Source: Hofstenia miamia
Taxonomy: Eukaryota; Xenacoelomorpha; Acoela; Hofsteniidae
Reading direction: 5' to 3'
Length of the DNA stretch: 64,000 bases
Assembly (NCBI GenBank): GCA_900660155.1
Contig: CABFPE010000277.1
Coordinates: 894,723 to 958,722 of the forward strand
Shown: positions 25,433-35,133 of the stretch, piece by piece
How the letters are laid out: the number at the start of each line of letters is the position of its first letter
Numbering within the stretch: the first letter of the stretch is position 1
Notes under the pieces: model-generated
Seen by the model: the letters and a program-made list of their open reading frames with translations, nothing else
What the model was told of the DNA's origin: nothing
Databases searched by the model: none
Translations under genes and position numbers: made by a program

Positions 25433-28400
25433 GAACAGCGTGCGTATATATATATATATATATATATATTCGAACAGCGTGCGTATAGCTTTCACGTAAT
25501 CAATAGCTTTTAAACTAAGGTTTTTGTATTTATTAAATTTCGTCTACATAATTTTGTAAACAACATGAACTTTTAGGATTTATATCAAAGGTTTATGTGA
25601 AACGTATCTGGATCAAGAGGCGCAATAATTTTCTTAAGTTTGCATTGGCTCTTGACTCATGGGCTATTGTATATACTTTTTCGATTTTTAATTTTAGAGA
25701 TGTATTGCATATAATTTTATGAATATTTTATAGTTCACAATACATTGTAACTTACTTTAATTGAAACTGGAAATTAATACCTCTAATGCCCCGATTAATG
25801 TTACTGTCAATCAAAACTTTGATGGTATTTCTATAATTAATTTCTAAATATCAAGGTATGAACTGCAATGAACTATTTGGTCATGGCATTCAACAATTAA
25901 TTTTCATCGAAACCAAATTTTTTTTACTAGTTGGAAATAGCGTCTACTGTTTCAATGATGTTCTACAGAGCTTTTCAAAGAGCAACTTTCTCCAAATTTT
26001 TATTTGATTAAAGTATTGTTCTATATTTTCTTGGTTGACAATTTTTTCTCTATTGTAGATGAAGTGAACTTGAAAAAATATTTTCCCAACTTGTGAAAAT
26101 TCGTGACAAAAAATTCTTCAAATTTATCAGTTTTCGCAATTATTAGTTAAGCTTCTCCTCCTTTTCGAATTTATAACTTTTCCTGTTGCCTTATGATGAA
26201 AGGCTTGACTGCAAATGATTAAAGAATTTTTTGGGGAAGATATCATTGAATCTGTAAATAGATCTAAGTTATGGGTAGAAGGGTACCAGTACGCAAAAAC
26301 TCTTTCAAATGTAAATATTATTTTGTGATGAGGCGTTGATGATTTGTCCCAAATTGCTGACGATGTTCTCGTTTTTTATCTGAGATACAATGTGCTGAAA
26401 ACGCGGTAGATGTCGACGGATAAGTGTAGAAAGACAATTAAAAGTTACTATTAGGATTTGTCTTAATACGCGGACTAATTTCTGAGAAAGTGATGCATCT
26501 AACGTCTGTACTTTTTCTAGAATGTAATAACAGTGATGGTTCCTCTTAAACGACATTCTATTTCCTAAAGTAATTCCCGAATAGACTTTTTTGCTTTAAG
26601 AAAGCTTTAAAAAATTTTTTCCCTTGCAATTGTACAATTTTTATTGTTGAAATTGTCACCAACTTCATTCGAATCAAATTTTTCAAAGTTTTTAAATTGA
26701 TATCAAATAAGTTAAAATGGAAACTCATGCCACAGTTTATCAATAATTGAAGCATTCTGTCATTGTAATTGTATGTTTTTAGACACCATACTTTTGGCCA
26801 TCCAATTGTTTCGAGCCAGAAAACACAGACTATGCTGTCTACCTCTGTAAACGAACAATGCTTAATAAAACACGATTGGAGTTAGCCGATTACGAAGCTG
26901 TAAGTGATTTTGCCATAAGTTATTATTATGAAAGCTATTTGAATTTCTGCACCTATAAAATTTTTAAGTTGTTTTATTCTAACCTATCAATTCAATATTT
27001 TATGAAGTTTTTCCCTAACTAATGTTTACGAGGTCTATCCCAAAAGTGAGTTTCCCTTCTAAATATAGGGCAAAATATGTCGGTTAGAAACGTTTTTATT
27101 GCACTAACCTTTAGACAAACATTAATTTATTCAAAATACGCACCCTCACTGTCAACACATTTGCGCCATCACCTCACCCAACTGTGAAAGTCATGACCAA
27201 ACCGTCTTCCGCCAGGTGTCCTAATGATGCTGAAGTTGCCTCGTTGATCTCATCCGTGGACTCAAAACGTCTTCCGCGCAAAGTCTCTTTCATTTTGAAA
27301 AAATGATAAAAGTCGGGAGAATACCTTGGATGACTGAGCAGTTCCCAGTCTCAATTGCCAAGAAGATCCGTGACCAATCTCGCCGTGTGGACTTGTGAGT
27401 TGTCATGGGGAGAAATCACACCAAGTTCCAGCAGCCCTGGCCGTTTTTTTCTGATTTCTGGATGAAGTTTCTCCTTTGGGACCCATTTGTAATATGCAGC
27501 GTTAATTGTGGTGCCTGCAGAGACGGCCCAGTTCACCAAAACGCCTGCTGCATCGAAGAAAACGATGTGCATCACTTTAATCGCACCTTGTTTGCGCCGG
27601 GCTTTCTCGGGACGTGGAGAACCTTGGTTGCGCCATTGTGATGATTGCCACTTCAACTCGGGGTCCCAAGAGTATACAAATTACTCATTTCCACTCATAA
27701 TACGGCTGAGAAAGTCTTGGCCGTCATTACGAAATCTGCGCAGATTGGAACGGCAAAAACGCACTCAATCTGTTCGTTGGTCTTTATTCAGAAGGTGTAG
27801 GTTCAACTTTGCAAAAATCTTCTTAATAACATCCACAAGAATGCGGTAAACAGTACTATGTGATATGCCTGTGATGATCTCGGTTTCTTCACATGTTCTC
27901 CTTGTGGCCTCTTCAACTGCAGTACTCACTTGCTCCGCATTGTCACCAGTGGTGGACATCTGCGGTCTTCCAAAACGCTGCTCATCTTCCACTTCCGCTC
28001 TATCATCTTCAAAACTTGCCACCCACTTCCGATCAGTCTGAATTGATGGAGAGGTAGTTCCAAAAGTGTCACACAAAATTTGGTGAATTTCTGGCGGCCG
28101 CTTCTCCGAAAGTGCAAAGAATTTTGTCATGACACGAATATAATATTTTTGAGATTTCCAAAACGCTGCTCATCTTCCACTTCCGCTCTATCATCTTCAA
28201 AACTTGCCACCCACTTCCGATCAGTCTGAATTGATGGAGAGGTTGTTCCAAAAGTGTCACACAAAATTTGGTGAATTTCTGGCGGCCGCTTCTCCGAAAG
28301 TGCAAAGAATTTTGTCATGACACGAATATAATATTTTTGAGAATGATTGCTGCACGGTCACCTTATCCATACTATCCAACTGCAGAAATGAATTGTGCAA

Positions 28401-31400
28401 CGCATATATAGTTTAAAAGAGGGAAATTCAGTGAGTACCGTTCAATTAAATCAAAGTTCACTGGCGTGAAATTTCAGAACAATAGCTATTGTGTGAGCTG
28501 AGCTAACTCAGACGGAAACTTACTTTTGGGATAGACCTCGTACTATACTGTAGACTTCTACAGTAACATGTTCCCACCTATTTCATTTTGCAATCAACTT
28601 ATAACTTTTGTCATTGATAGGTAATATGTGAAAAGATTTTGCATTGTTGACCGTGACATTGGTCATCATAATTTGAGTGGATGCACTCATTATATTTTTT
28701 ATTTGCAACGTTTTAATTTAAGACCAATTTCTCGTCTAAAATTTGTTCGTGTTTGAACTAGAGTACAGCTTGACAACGCTGACGATATAAATTTCAAATT
28801 TGAAAGTTCACTTCACTGGGAGCGCTCGTGTAGTATTTCCTTGTATTTCAAATAAGGCAATTTTAGGAAAACCTTGCAAAGCTGCAGAAAATGTTTAGTC
28901 GCAATTGGGAGTTCATCTTCATGCAGGCTGAAGCGCAAGCCAAGTACGTATATACAAGCTTCCATGATTTCCTAGCATTCATTTTTTAGAGTTGATCGTA
29001 AGCGCGACAAAATGGAGCGCAAGATCCTGGATAGTCAAGAACGCGCTTTTTGGGACGTTCACAGACCTATGGTAAGCCTTATATTGTTGCATTGAGAGCT
29101 CCAATATTGGATACAATGATTTAATTACTTGTAATTTTATGAGCCGGCAAATGTTCAAATTGTTACTTTTTTACATAAAAATATGCTTTATAAATATTTA
29201 AATTTTAGGAAATATTGAGAGTTTTTTAAAAATTATTACTGATGAATAAATGGGAAACCAATTATTACAGCTCACGAAAAATTATTAGAACTATTGCTAA
29301 AGGCTTTTCAAACTGGACCCACTAATGATTTTTTCCAATTTTGGAGGAGTATTATAGTGTTTTTACACTAAGTAGCAAACTGATAAATTATAAATTTTCA
29401 TTCAGTCTTGTATGCATGTTTGTAGACCATAGCAATGTACCTGTATTGCAAATGCAAGCGTCTTTAATCTTATGCAAGAAATTGTGTGTTAGTTGAATGA
29501 TTAGAAATGTATATTTTCAAGCAATCGCTGATTTATTGAGTTGTATTTATGACCAATTACAGGATAATGTAGTTATAGTTCTGCATCTAAATTTTACATT
29601 TATAAGATTAACTAAATTAACAGAATGTTGTGGTGCTGTCTTTTGATTTTTATGTTGTTTGATATAGATTACGACATGCTTTCCATTTTTCTTTCAAAAT
29701 GTTTAAATGCCTGCATCTAGAAGTGATATTTCAATAATAATATTGGTTTTCGAATTGGACTTGAATCAAAACTTTGAAAATTTTATTCATGTTTACATTT
29801 AAGAAGATTATTTACTGTAAAGAGGTCCAAAGCTAAAAATTTTGCAAAAATATTAGTGTGCACTAAGTTGAATTGAATTTAAGCCCTGGCTTTGTTTGAG
29901 GTAACCAGAGTCCGCATATATATTGTTGCTTGAAGGCTTGCTTTCTAGAAAGATGAAAACAGGCGCTTATCATTTTTGCTAAAATATTAAAACTGGAATA
30001 TAACTGAAATTGGAACTGTAGTAAAAAGCCACTTGTTTATTCCCCGATAATTGGCCCGTTATTTCAATATTTGCAGGTAGGTTGCAGAATGAACTGCCTT
30101 TTCATTGGCTTTTATCATAAATATGTTGCCGAAATCATTACCTGTGAATGATCATTGGTGTTTGTTTAATTAAGGTTGATTTGTAATACTTCCTACCAAA
30201 AACCTGTCATTTTGTGTGTTTTTACTCCATCCCTCTTTGTTCCATGCATAATTTTAGTTTCAATGATTTACATTTTATCGATCCCCATTGTTTGCTAGTT
30301 TGCTATTTGATTTAAAAACATCGCAAATCTTCATTTAAAATTGTAAAAAAAAACCTTCTAATGGGTCCTCTGAGAAGCCTTTCGAAAGGGTTGTTGTACT
30401 CCAATCTATTTGCATTATTTAAAGTTCAAAATTTGAACAATTCTTCTCGAAATATAACAAATAATCTTCAGTTTATCAATCAATTTATTTATTCAATCGT
30501 ATTTAATTGATTTTCACTCAAAAACTAAATAGTTTTATTTTTATGACTAGCGTGATAAATACTTTATAAAATATTTGGCTGTTTCAATGTTGATTAACCA
30601 AGCTAGTGAGAATATTGAGATTATGCGGTATTCCAGTATTTCAATTGAATCTGTTGCTGTTTTAGCCTGGTTGTGTCAACACAACTGAAATCGACATCAG
30701 AAAATCATGCAAACTTCACAAGCCTTTAAAAACACGAAAGGTTAGTTTTTCTATTTTAAAACACAAACTAATCCGCATATTTCAGACGTAATTACTTACG
30801 TTAGTTGCTTATTTCCATCCACTATAAGAGTGTAATCCACTCAGATTTAGTTACGGATTTGAATATTCATTGTATACATTTTATAGTGTTTTAATTAGCA
30901 ATTAGTTTTATATAGTTTTTTATTGAGTATATTTGTTTAATATGGATGAACACTATCTTGTGCCTGAAATTTTGAATTATATCAAACGATATATCATTCA
31001 ATTTTATATTTTGCAATTTATGTGAAATATCGAAGCAGTCCAACAAATTCATCATGTTTTTGTGGTTTCATTTGGTGTTTGTGACGACCACTACCGTTTT
31101 CCACTATCGGATTCCTTATTGTGTATTACTCTAAAAATCAATGTTTCATGCCCTGGGCTGTTCCGCTTCAAACACTAGCCTGTCTTGCTAACGCTCTTTT
31201 TCTATTTAATTCCCATTTATATATATACTCTATGGTTCGTCCGTTTTCGTTGGACGCATTTTTGTTTTATCAAGCAAAATGATTTTTCAAGTAGCCACGA
31301 ACGTTTCACTTGCATGTATTTTGAAATTTTTTAGTAGTTCATTGATGGATTTGCAGAGTTGACGCGGTTAATAGATTAATAGACGCTTTAATAGATGTAT

Positions 31401-34400
31401 TTGTCGTATTTAAACTGATTAATCGACTATTTTGCCATTATTAGGATCTTAGAACTGAACATTAAAACAAATTTTGCTGGTTGCTTATTAGTAGAGCAGC
31501 TCTGCTTACCAAACTCTTACAGGTTTTTTCAAGTTTGAGAAATTGATTAATTGGTTAATAGTGACAGTCTTAGTTATTACGATTAACATAAACTCTCTAT
31601 TATCTGAACATTAAGAATTTATACAAAGTGAACTTTTATGATGTATATATTTGTATAAAACATCAGGTTTTGTAATAAATATTTCATTTGATCAATTGCT
31701 GTAATCAAATTATTTGTTTGGTTTTAATATATACCAAATATTTTTAAATATTCATTGCAATGTTTATATTGATATTTTTAATTGCAAATTTTATATAGTT
31801 TATTGACTTTGATATTATTGCCTCATATTTCTTTTAGTCGAATTACAATGTACCTGGTGGCCGCCTGAGTCCTTCGGTCTCACGAGAAAATCTTTCCAAT
31901 GTCAATGAAGATGATCTTAGGCAATACCGCGACACTCTGAAACGACGCCTAAACACTTCCCATGTCAAAATGTCCAAAGTTGCTGACTCGTAAGCTATTA
32001 TCTAGAAACAAATTTAGACGAGATTTAATGCTTTAGCTCGGTTGTGTATTTAGATGCATCCCCCAATTGGGGACCAAATATATGTATATTTACAAATATT
32101 CACATAATTGAAAATTTTTAAAAATAAAAATTGCATTCGAAGTGCAGAGTTGGAAAACATTTTTTGATGTCGATTTTCTATTTAGCCTAATTCAATGGTG
32201 TGAACAGTATAAAGAATATGACCCTTTTCTTACTCCCCCAGAACCTTCTAATCCTTGGATCGTAGATGATATCAGTTATTGGGACATCGAAAAAGCTTTG
32301 AAGGAGCCTTCCACCCGTAGAGTGCGTAGATGGGCATTTTCTTTGGACGAAGTCCTTCATGATTCCCTTGGTCGTGAACAATTCGCAAAGTTCTTAGAAA
32401 AGGAATTCAGCAGTGAAAACTTGAAGTAAGTAGAGATGATATATTTGTCAACTTTCATTATTGCAATTGCTGAACACTTTCGAAGCATGAAGTTTAGAGT
32501 GCTTATAAAACAGTTTTGTGACATATTTTAAATAAATTTTGTTTTAGGTTTTATGAAGCAGTTCAAGAATTGAAAGGTCTCCCTGAAAAGGATGTAGTAA
32601 ATAAGGTGAAGGAGATTTGGGAAGAATTTCTCGATCCCAACTCTTTATCGCCTGTCAACATCGATAGTAAATGTTATGAAAGCACTAAGCGCGAAGTTCA
32701 CTCGAACCCCGGGAGACACACATTTGATGCTGCACGGGTAATTGTTTTAAACGTTAAAACTGTTGATTTGACATTATTGAACAAAATGCTATCTGCCTCA
32801 GAAATGGACCCGAATCGCAATTTTACAATGCGTTCTAACTGTATTTCAAAATTTCAGTCGGCACAAAACTTACAAAGCCTATTTTTGACCCAAACAAACC
32901 CGCATTTTTGTAACAGTAGAGGTTACTCTATTGTCATATCTCCATGAGCTGATACGCAATAAGTTCCAGAGATTTGATTTGGTCACGATGAAATCAGTTT
33001 GCCTTTAATATCCGCAAATTAATTTTTGGGACCACATAAAACCTCGCCGTATAACTTAACCCCCCCTCATCCACCTACGATCTCCATAACTCCTTTAATT
33101 TTCTAGTAAGGTAATTGACCAATTTCTTCGAAATTCGCTCTTTTAAATTTGTTTATTTTTTAATTAATGTGTTGCACTGCAGCGTCAAGATAATTATTTT
33201 TATTAAAAAGATTTTTTTTTGTTGTGGGGTTTTAAAAATTGATTATATTACGTTTAGGATCACATCTACAAATTGATGAAGAGTGATAGTTACACCCGCT
33301 TCTTGAAATCAGATCAATACAAAGATCTTCTCCAGTTTAAACGCAAGGTGAGTATTGCATGGCTTCAAAATTTTGTGTACTACTAAATTTGTATTTGTAA
33401 TTGTTCCCACGTTGCAACAAAAACATAAATTTGTTGTATGGCTTCCAAAATTTGGGCCAATACATTTCAATTTGATGTTGAAGAATGATTCGGTATGGTA
33501 GTCATAGACCATTCAATTTTTACTTTATATTTAGCTTCACTCCTTCAGTTTGCTTAACTTTACTTTGTAATTTATGTTAACTAACGTTTATATACTAGAA
33601 ATCTTCATTAACATCTTCAAATTCTACCAAGGTAATCCACTGATTTTCAATTGGTTTGTTGTTGTTGAGAAAGAGTAGAATGCCTATAGCTCAAAATCAC
33701 GTCTTCGCCACTCAATTCTTTTAAACTTACCATATTTGGAAAATTATAGACAATATTAATTGCATATGTTGAATTTTAGTTTTTAATGTGGTAATGTCGT
33801 GAATTTGAAAGTTGTTCAGGGAATTTAGGTGATAAGGTTTCTTAGAAATGTATTTTAAATGGCATAAGTGTTAAATGTGCTTAGAGTCTTACTTGGCATT
33901 GGAGTATACGCGGACATCTAGATAATTTGAACTGTCATGGTCATTTAATATTGTTTTATGCCATCTAGCGACTTTGTTCCTCATTCTCGATCTAGATGTT
34001 CTGCATTGTAGAAATCGTGGCTTTTATGTAACGCATGCATGTAGAAATGATTTTAGTGCACTCGTTTTAGCATACGTTCACTACAGCCTCAAACAATTGT
34101 TTTACATAGTATATATATTGTGAAATGCATGATTATTAGTTTTAAGGAAAATTTTTGGTAAAGATTTCACAGCATTCTATAAACTTTTTACTATTCTGAA
34201 CGTCAATCGTTTATTTGACTTAATATCCAAAAGGTTTCATTCAATATTATCTTTACGGACTATTATCCGGCGTGATATCATTTAGTTTTTCCAAAGTCTA
34301 TGTGTGTTTTCGTGCTGTAATAGTAGTGCCGAAGGTAATTATGTCACACGTTTTTGTATTTATCATTGCACTCTTAACAACTTAGCTAAACTTTTGCACA

Positions 34401-35133
34401 ATAGATTTGAGTATTTTTAATGGGGGTTGGGATGACCATTCTATTAGTTTTTTTGTTGGTATTTGTCATATATAAGGAAGTGCTCTGCAAGGGTGCTCAA
34501 AATTCATTATTCACATCAGAAATGTATAAATAGGTCCATGTACAGGTAGTGGAAAATTTAGGCTAATATACGGCTTTCTGCTGCCTTGTTATTGGGTAGT
34601 AACAAGTTTGAAAATGTCTTAGACAATTCAGCACATTAGAACATTGTGGTAATTCATTATTTAATGAATATAATCAACGTTTTGTGATATCAGTGAAATT
34701 TACTAGAGTTCATGTATATGATAAAAACAATTTTGCCCGCAATTGCAGTTATTCTCAAGTGATAATTATCAGTGTATTCATTATTCTTGTAATATAAATT
34801 TTATAATAAAAATTAGATATTTTTATTACAAGACAAATTTTTATTTAACTATTATTTGTTCAGCATTGATAATTATATATTTGAAAATATCAACTATTTA
34901 TTCATTTAATTAAGGTTAGAAAACTCAATGTTGTTTATTGTTCATATTGATCTATATGTCAAAGTAATTCTATTCATGTTTAATCATCAATTTAAATACT
35001 ATGTGGAAACATTTTAATGTACTCTGAAGACGTAAGTAGCGGCACACAGATTCATTGTGTCTTTATTTAAACTTTATTATTTTAGACTAGATCAATGTTA
35101 CCAATACGCTTGAGTACAGCAAGTGCTACATGA
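13130..35133 (+). CDS. RGS7: RGS7-type regulator of G-protein signalling (R7 family), 14 coding exons
   Basis: R7 RGS proteins speed GTP hydrolysis on Gi/o alpha subunits; they bind Gbeta5 through the GGL domain and membrane anchors of the R7BP/GPR158 type through DEP-DHEX. The coding exons are 13130-13285, 18749-18845, 19518-19568, 19701-19807, 26783-26899, 28867-28943, 28990-29071, 30666-30740, 31838-31989, 32186-32425, 32548-32737, 33258-33347, 33599-33631 and 35086-35133. All have AG/GT borders and joining phases, giving 504 residues (human RGS7 is about 490). Domains: variable N terminus 1-52, DEP about 58-135, DHEX 138-230, GGL about 278-330, RGS about 355-475. The G-alpha contact residues E382, N383, N422, D458 and R462 are present. 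The start is the first ATG after an in-frame TAA at 13115. The last two exons are the least certain. RGS6/9/11-like is the alternative name; most invertebrates have a single gene for this branch. Confidence 0.95.
13958..14216 (+). mobile_element. hAT-like MITE, copy 1
   Basis: Starts CAGAGGCGCGTTTAGGATT just after a (TA)n run and ends near CCCCCCTAAACACGCC, an imperfect inverted copy of the start. The middle (TTTAGCAGCAAAT, GATAACATTTTT, ending CAGCTAGTCCTAAAAGG) is shared in inverted orientation with the block at 15720-15949, so this is a repeat family. It has no coding capacity. A mariner-like element abuts or interrupts its right end. Confidence 0.6.
14223..14798 (+). mobile_element. Deleted Tc1/mariner-like transposon
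   Basis: Starts after a TA with CAGGGTGTAACAAAAGTAAC. Its right end carries the inverse of GTAACCAGACGCTTC. The remaining coding piece (about 14475-14639, plus strand) reads [20 protein letters not shown] ... [13 protein letters not shown] then stop, the C-terminal text seen in many animal Tc1/mariner-like transposases. The HTH and DDE core are deleted. The right edge runs into a (TA)n array and an N gap. Confidence 0.7.
14812..14964. other. Assembly gap (153 N) in a (TA)n array
   Basis: The Ns are flanked by TATATATA on both sides, so the gap lies in a microsatellite. True length is unknown. Confidence 0.95.
14978..15575. mobile_element. Possible non-autonomous element with repeated CCCACTGTGTAC motifs
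   Basis: Variants of CCACTGTGTAC occur near 14980, 15037, 15066 and 15530, with a related CCCAGTGTACAC near 15566. They cluster at the two ends of about 600 bases of otherwise plain DNA, which resembles subterminal repeats of a MITE. No clean inverted ends or target duplication could be fixed, so this is a weak call. Confidence 0.35.
15615..16117. mobile_element. Possible hAT-like element with CAGACTTGTCAA ends
   Basis: A 12-base perfect inverted repeat CAGACTTGTCAA bounds about 500 bases, starting straight after a (TA)n array. The 8-base flanks (ATATATAT and ATGTATAG) match at 6 of 8 positions, a weak target-duplication signal. It encloses the inverted MITE copy at 15720-15949. Confidence 0.45.
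15720..15949 (-). mobile_element. hAT-like MITE, copy 2 (inverted, partial)
   Basis: Read on the minus strand from 15949 it starts CAGAGGCGCGTTTAGGATTA and then follows copy 1 (13958-14216) through TTTAGCAGCAAAT, TTGATAACAT and AACATTTTTCTT to CAGCTGGCCTCAAAAGGGGG. The two copies differ by many substitutions and small indels, so they are old. The right end of the family is not clear in this copy. Confidence 0.6.
16120..17430 (+). mobile_element. Decayed Tc1/mariner-like transposon (DUF4817-type HTH plus DDE)
   Basis: Peptide islands on the plus strand fall in the expected order. The HTH-like [14 protein letters not shown] is near 16347, [11 protein letters not shown] near 16480, QNCAPAHTS near 17123, [19 protein letters not shown] near 17215-17275, and [17 protein letters not shown] near 17370-17410. 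They match the common animal transposase text with APAHTS, PPYSPDLTPxDF-LWG and a C-terminal VxxRLxxCIxxxGxH. Stops and frame changes are frequent. The left end may be the TAGGGTAGCCGAAGATAAGT text near 16122; no matching right end was found. A 208-base MITE sits inside it. Confidence 0.65.
16765..16972. mobile_element. 208-base MITE with long inverted ends
   Basis: The left end GGTGCCACACAGTTAGTCTT is mirrored at the right (reverse complement GGTGCCACACGATTAGTCTT), and TTTGACTATAGT / TTTTACTATAGT extends the match. The body is full of AGTCTTTTGACTA-type repeats in both orientations and could fold into a hairpin. CCTTTGAAA occurs near both edges but not at equal distance, so the target duplication is unclear. 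Confidence 0.7.
18749..18845 (+). CDS. RGS7: RGS7 exon 2 (DEP domain start, residues 53-84)
   Basis: Encodes [30 protein letters not shown] between a GTTTTTAG acceptor and an AG/GTACTG donor. One base carries over to the next exon. It is the first half of the DEP fold, which helps place R7 proteins at membranes. Confidence 0.93.
19518..19568 (+). CDS. RGS7: RGS7 exon 3 (DEP domain)
   Basis: A 51-base exon, TGTTTAG/...GG/GTAAGT, encoding [17 protein letters not shown]; it matches GSDIVQWLIKNLTIEDP of vertebrate RGS7. Split codons at both ends agree with the neighbouring exons. Confidence 0.93.
19701..19807 (+). CDS. RGS7: RGS7 exon 4 (DEP domain end)
   Basis: Encodes [19 protein letters not shown] then [17 protein letters not shown]. 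The GYFFPI..H and YRFQ signatures of R7 DEP domains are intact. Acceptor TTATTTAG, donor CAG/GTATCT, ending in phase 0. The frame stays open upstream of the acceptor, but only the part after the AG aligns. Confidence 0.93.
21245..21506 (+). other. Unexplained open patch in RGS7 intron 4
   Basis: One frame stays open for about 87 codons without a Met, with text such as [40 protein letters not shown] and [16 protein letters not shown] before TAA. The patch is richer in G+C than its surroundings and looks coding-like. It does not fit an RGS protein and I do not recognise it. A decayed LINE linker or other repeat fragment is the likeliest source. Confidence 0.3.
25343..25399. other. Assembly gap (57 N) in a (TA)n array
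   Basis: Flanked by (TA)n on both sides. Just after it, the phrase TATTCGAACAGCGTGCGTATA occurs twice (about 25429 and 25468), separated by another (TA)n block. Confidence 0.95.
26783..26899 (+). CDS. RGS7: RGS7 exon 5 (DHEX region)
   Basis: Encodes [20 protein letters not shown] and [19 protein letters not shown], nearly identical to vertebrate RGS7. Acceptor GTTTTTAG, donor GCT/GTAAGT, phase 0 at both ends. It follows a 7-kb intron with an N gap. Confidence 0.95.
27100..28130 (-). pseudogene. mariner transposase, inactivated
   Basis: Starts [20 protein letters not shown] at 28130. The paired HTH part includes [15 protein letters not shown] and [16 protein letters not shown], the second helix-turn-helix typical of mariner. 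Downstream pieces are [48 protein letters not shown] (27351-27656), the HDNSQVHTA form of the HDNARPHTA block, and [20 protein letters not shown] near 27330-27270, the usual YSPDLxxxDxxLFxxLKxxLxGxxF. Frame changes separate the HTH part from the catalytic part, and the third acidic position in YSPDF-YHFF is altered, so it is not active. TIRs and order agree with the Tc1/mariner superfamily. Confidence 0.85.
27968..28343. repeat. 188-base tandem duplication inside the mariner
   Basis: The segment 27968-28155 repeats at 28156-28343 with about one or two differences (GAGGTAGTTCC versus GAGGTTGTTCC). It spans the transposase N terminus and 5' leader, so two start regions are present in tandem. 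Confidence 0.9.
28867..28943 (+). CDS. RGS7: RGS7 exon 6 (DHEX region)
   Basis: Encodes [20 protein letters not shown] then AEAQAK, from a TTTTAG acceptor to a CAA/GTACGT donor. Two bases of the last Lys codon are carried across the next, very short intron. Confidence 0.95.
28990..29071 (+). CDS. RGS7: RGS7 exon 7 (DHEX region)
   Basis: Encodes [20 protein letters not shown] then WDVHRPM, nearly identical to vertebrate R7 proteins. The intron before it is only 46 bases, against kilobases for most others. Donor ATG/GTAAGC, phase 0. Confidence 0.95.
29072..31837 (+). other. RGS7 introns 7 and 8
   Basis: Apart from exon 8 these 2.7 kb show no open frame, inverted-repeat element or motif I can name. 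Confidence 0.5.
30666..30740 (+). CDS. RGS7: RGS7 exon 8 (linker)
   Basis: Encodes [20 protein letters not shown] then [14 protein letters not shown] is diagnostic for R7 RGS proteins. TTTTAG acceptor, AAG/GTTAGT donor, phase 0. Confidence 0.93.
31838..31989 (+). CDS. RGS7: RGS7 exon 9 (linker and GGL start)
   Basis: A variable Ser/Asn-rich linker ([20 protein letters not shown]) is followed by the first helix of the GGL domain ([23 protein letters not shown]). The GGL domain pairs with Gbeta5. Acceptor TTCTTTTAG, donor TC/GTAAGC. Confidence 0.93.
32186..32425 (+). CDS. RGS7: RGS7 exon 10 (GGL end, RGS start)
   Basis: Holds the GGL signature [15 protein letters not shown] (about residues 316-329), the linker helix with RRVRRW, and the start of the RGS box up to EFSSENLK. 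The true donor is AA/GTAAGT two bases inside the final Lys codon; reading through would hit TAA at once. Confidence 0.95.
32548..32737 (+). CDS. RGS7: RGS7 exon 11 (RGS domain core)
   Basis: Encodes [20 protein letters not shown] ... IWEEFLDP ... VNIDSK ... [10 protein letters not shown]422 in VNID matches the Asn that contacts G-alpha switch regions. The usual ENLxFW reads ENLKFY, so a conserved Trp is Tyr387. The frame stays open about 210 bases into the intron. Confidence 0.94.
33258..33347 (+). CDS. RGS7: RGS7 exon 12 (RGS domain end)
   Basis: Encodes [20 protein letters not shown] then [11 protein letters not shown]458 and R462 in DSYTRF match RGS4 residues D163 and R167. Acceptor CGTTTAG, donor AAG/GTGAGT, phase 0. 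Confidence 0.95.
33599..33631 (+). CDS. RGS7: RGS7 exon 13, candidate 33-base microexon
   Basis: Lies between TATACTAG and AAG/GTAATC and encodes [11 protein letters not shown]. The phase fits and the Lys/Ser-rich composition suits the tail after the RGS box, but there is no strong homology; it may be alternatively spliced. Confidence 0.5.
35086..35133 (+). CDS. RGS7: RGS7 exon 14, candidate terminal exon with stop
   Basis: A strong acceptor (TTTATTATTTTAG) is followed in phase by [15 protein letters not shown] and TGA. The length brings the protein to 504 residues. The tail is not conserved in the family, so the call rests on splice signal, phase and length. Confidence 0.45.
   Translation, partial: TRSMLPIRLSTASAT

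Larger units (their letters stand above)
19808..26782 (+). other. RGS7 intron 4, mostly featureless
   Basis: About 7 kb. Apart from the open patch near 21.3 kb and the gap near 25.3 kb, only short non-coding-looking frames are present. Confidence 0.5.
27029..28540 (-). mobile_element. mariner transposon with TA target site and internal tandem duplication
   Basis: Inverted ends CGAGGTCTATCCCAAAAGT and CGAGGTCTATCCCAAAAGT (reverse complement of the right end) are flanked by TA on both sides (27027-27028 and 28541-28542). The length of about 1.5 kb would be near 1.3 kb, the usual mariner size, without a 188-base tandem duplication. The transposase is on the minus strand, in RGS7 intron 5 and opposite to the host gene. 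The near-perfect ends and nearly identical duplicate suggest a fairly young insertion. Confidence 0.92.

Noticed and set aside
25277-25499. Open frames of about 70 codons on both strands with YIYIYI text
   Set aside because: Translation of (TA)n arrays and Ns, not protein-coding.
27405-27849. Plus-strand open frames of 78 and 113 codons
   Set aside because: Shadows of the mariner transposase on the minus strand.
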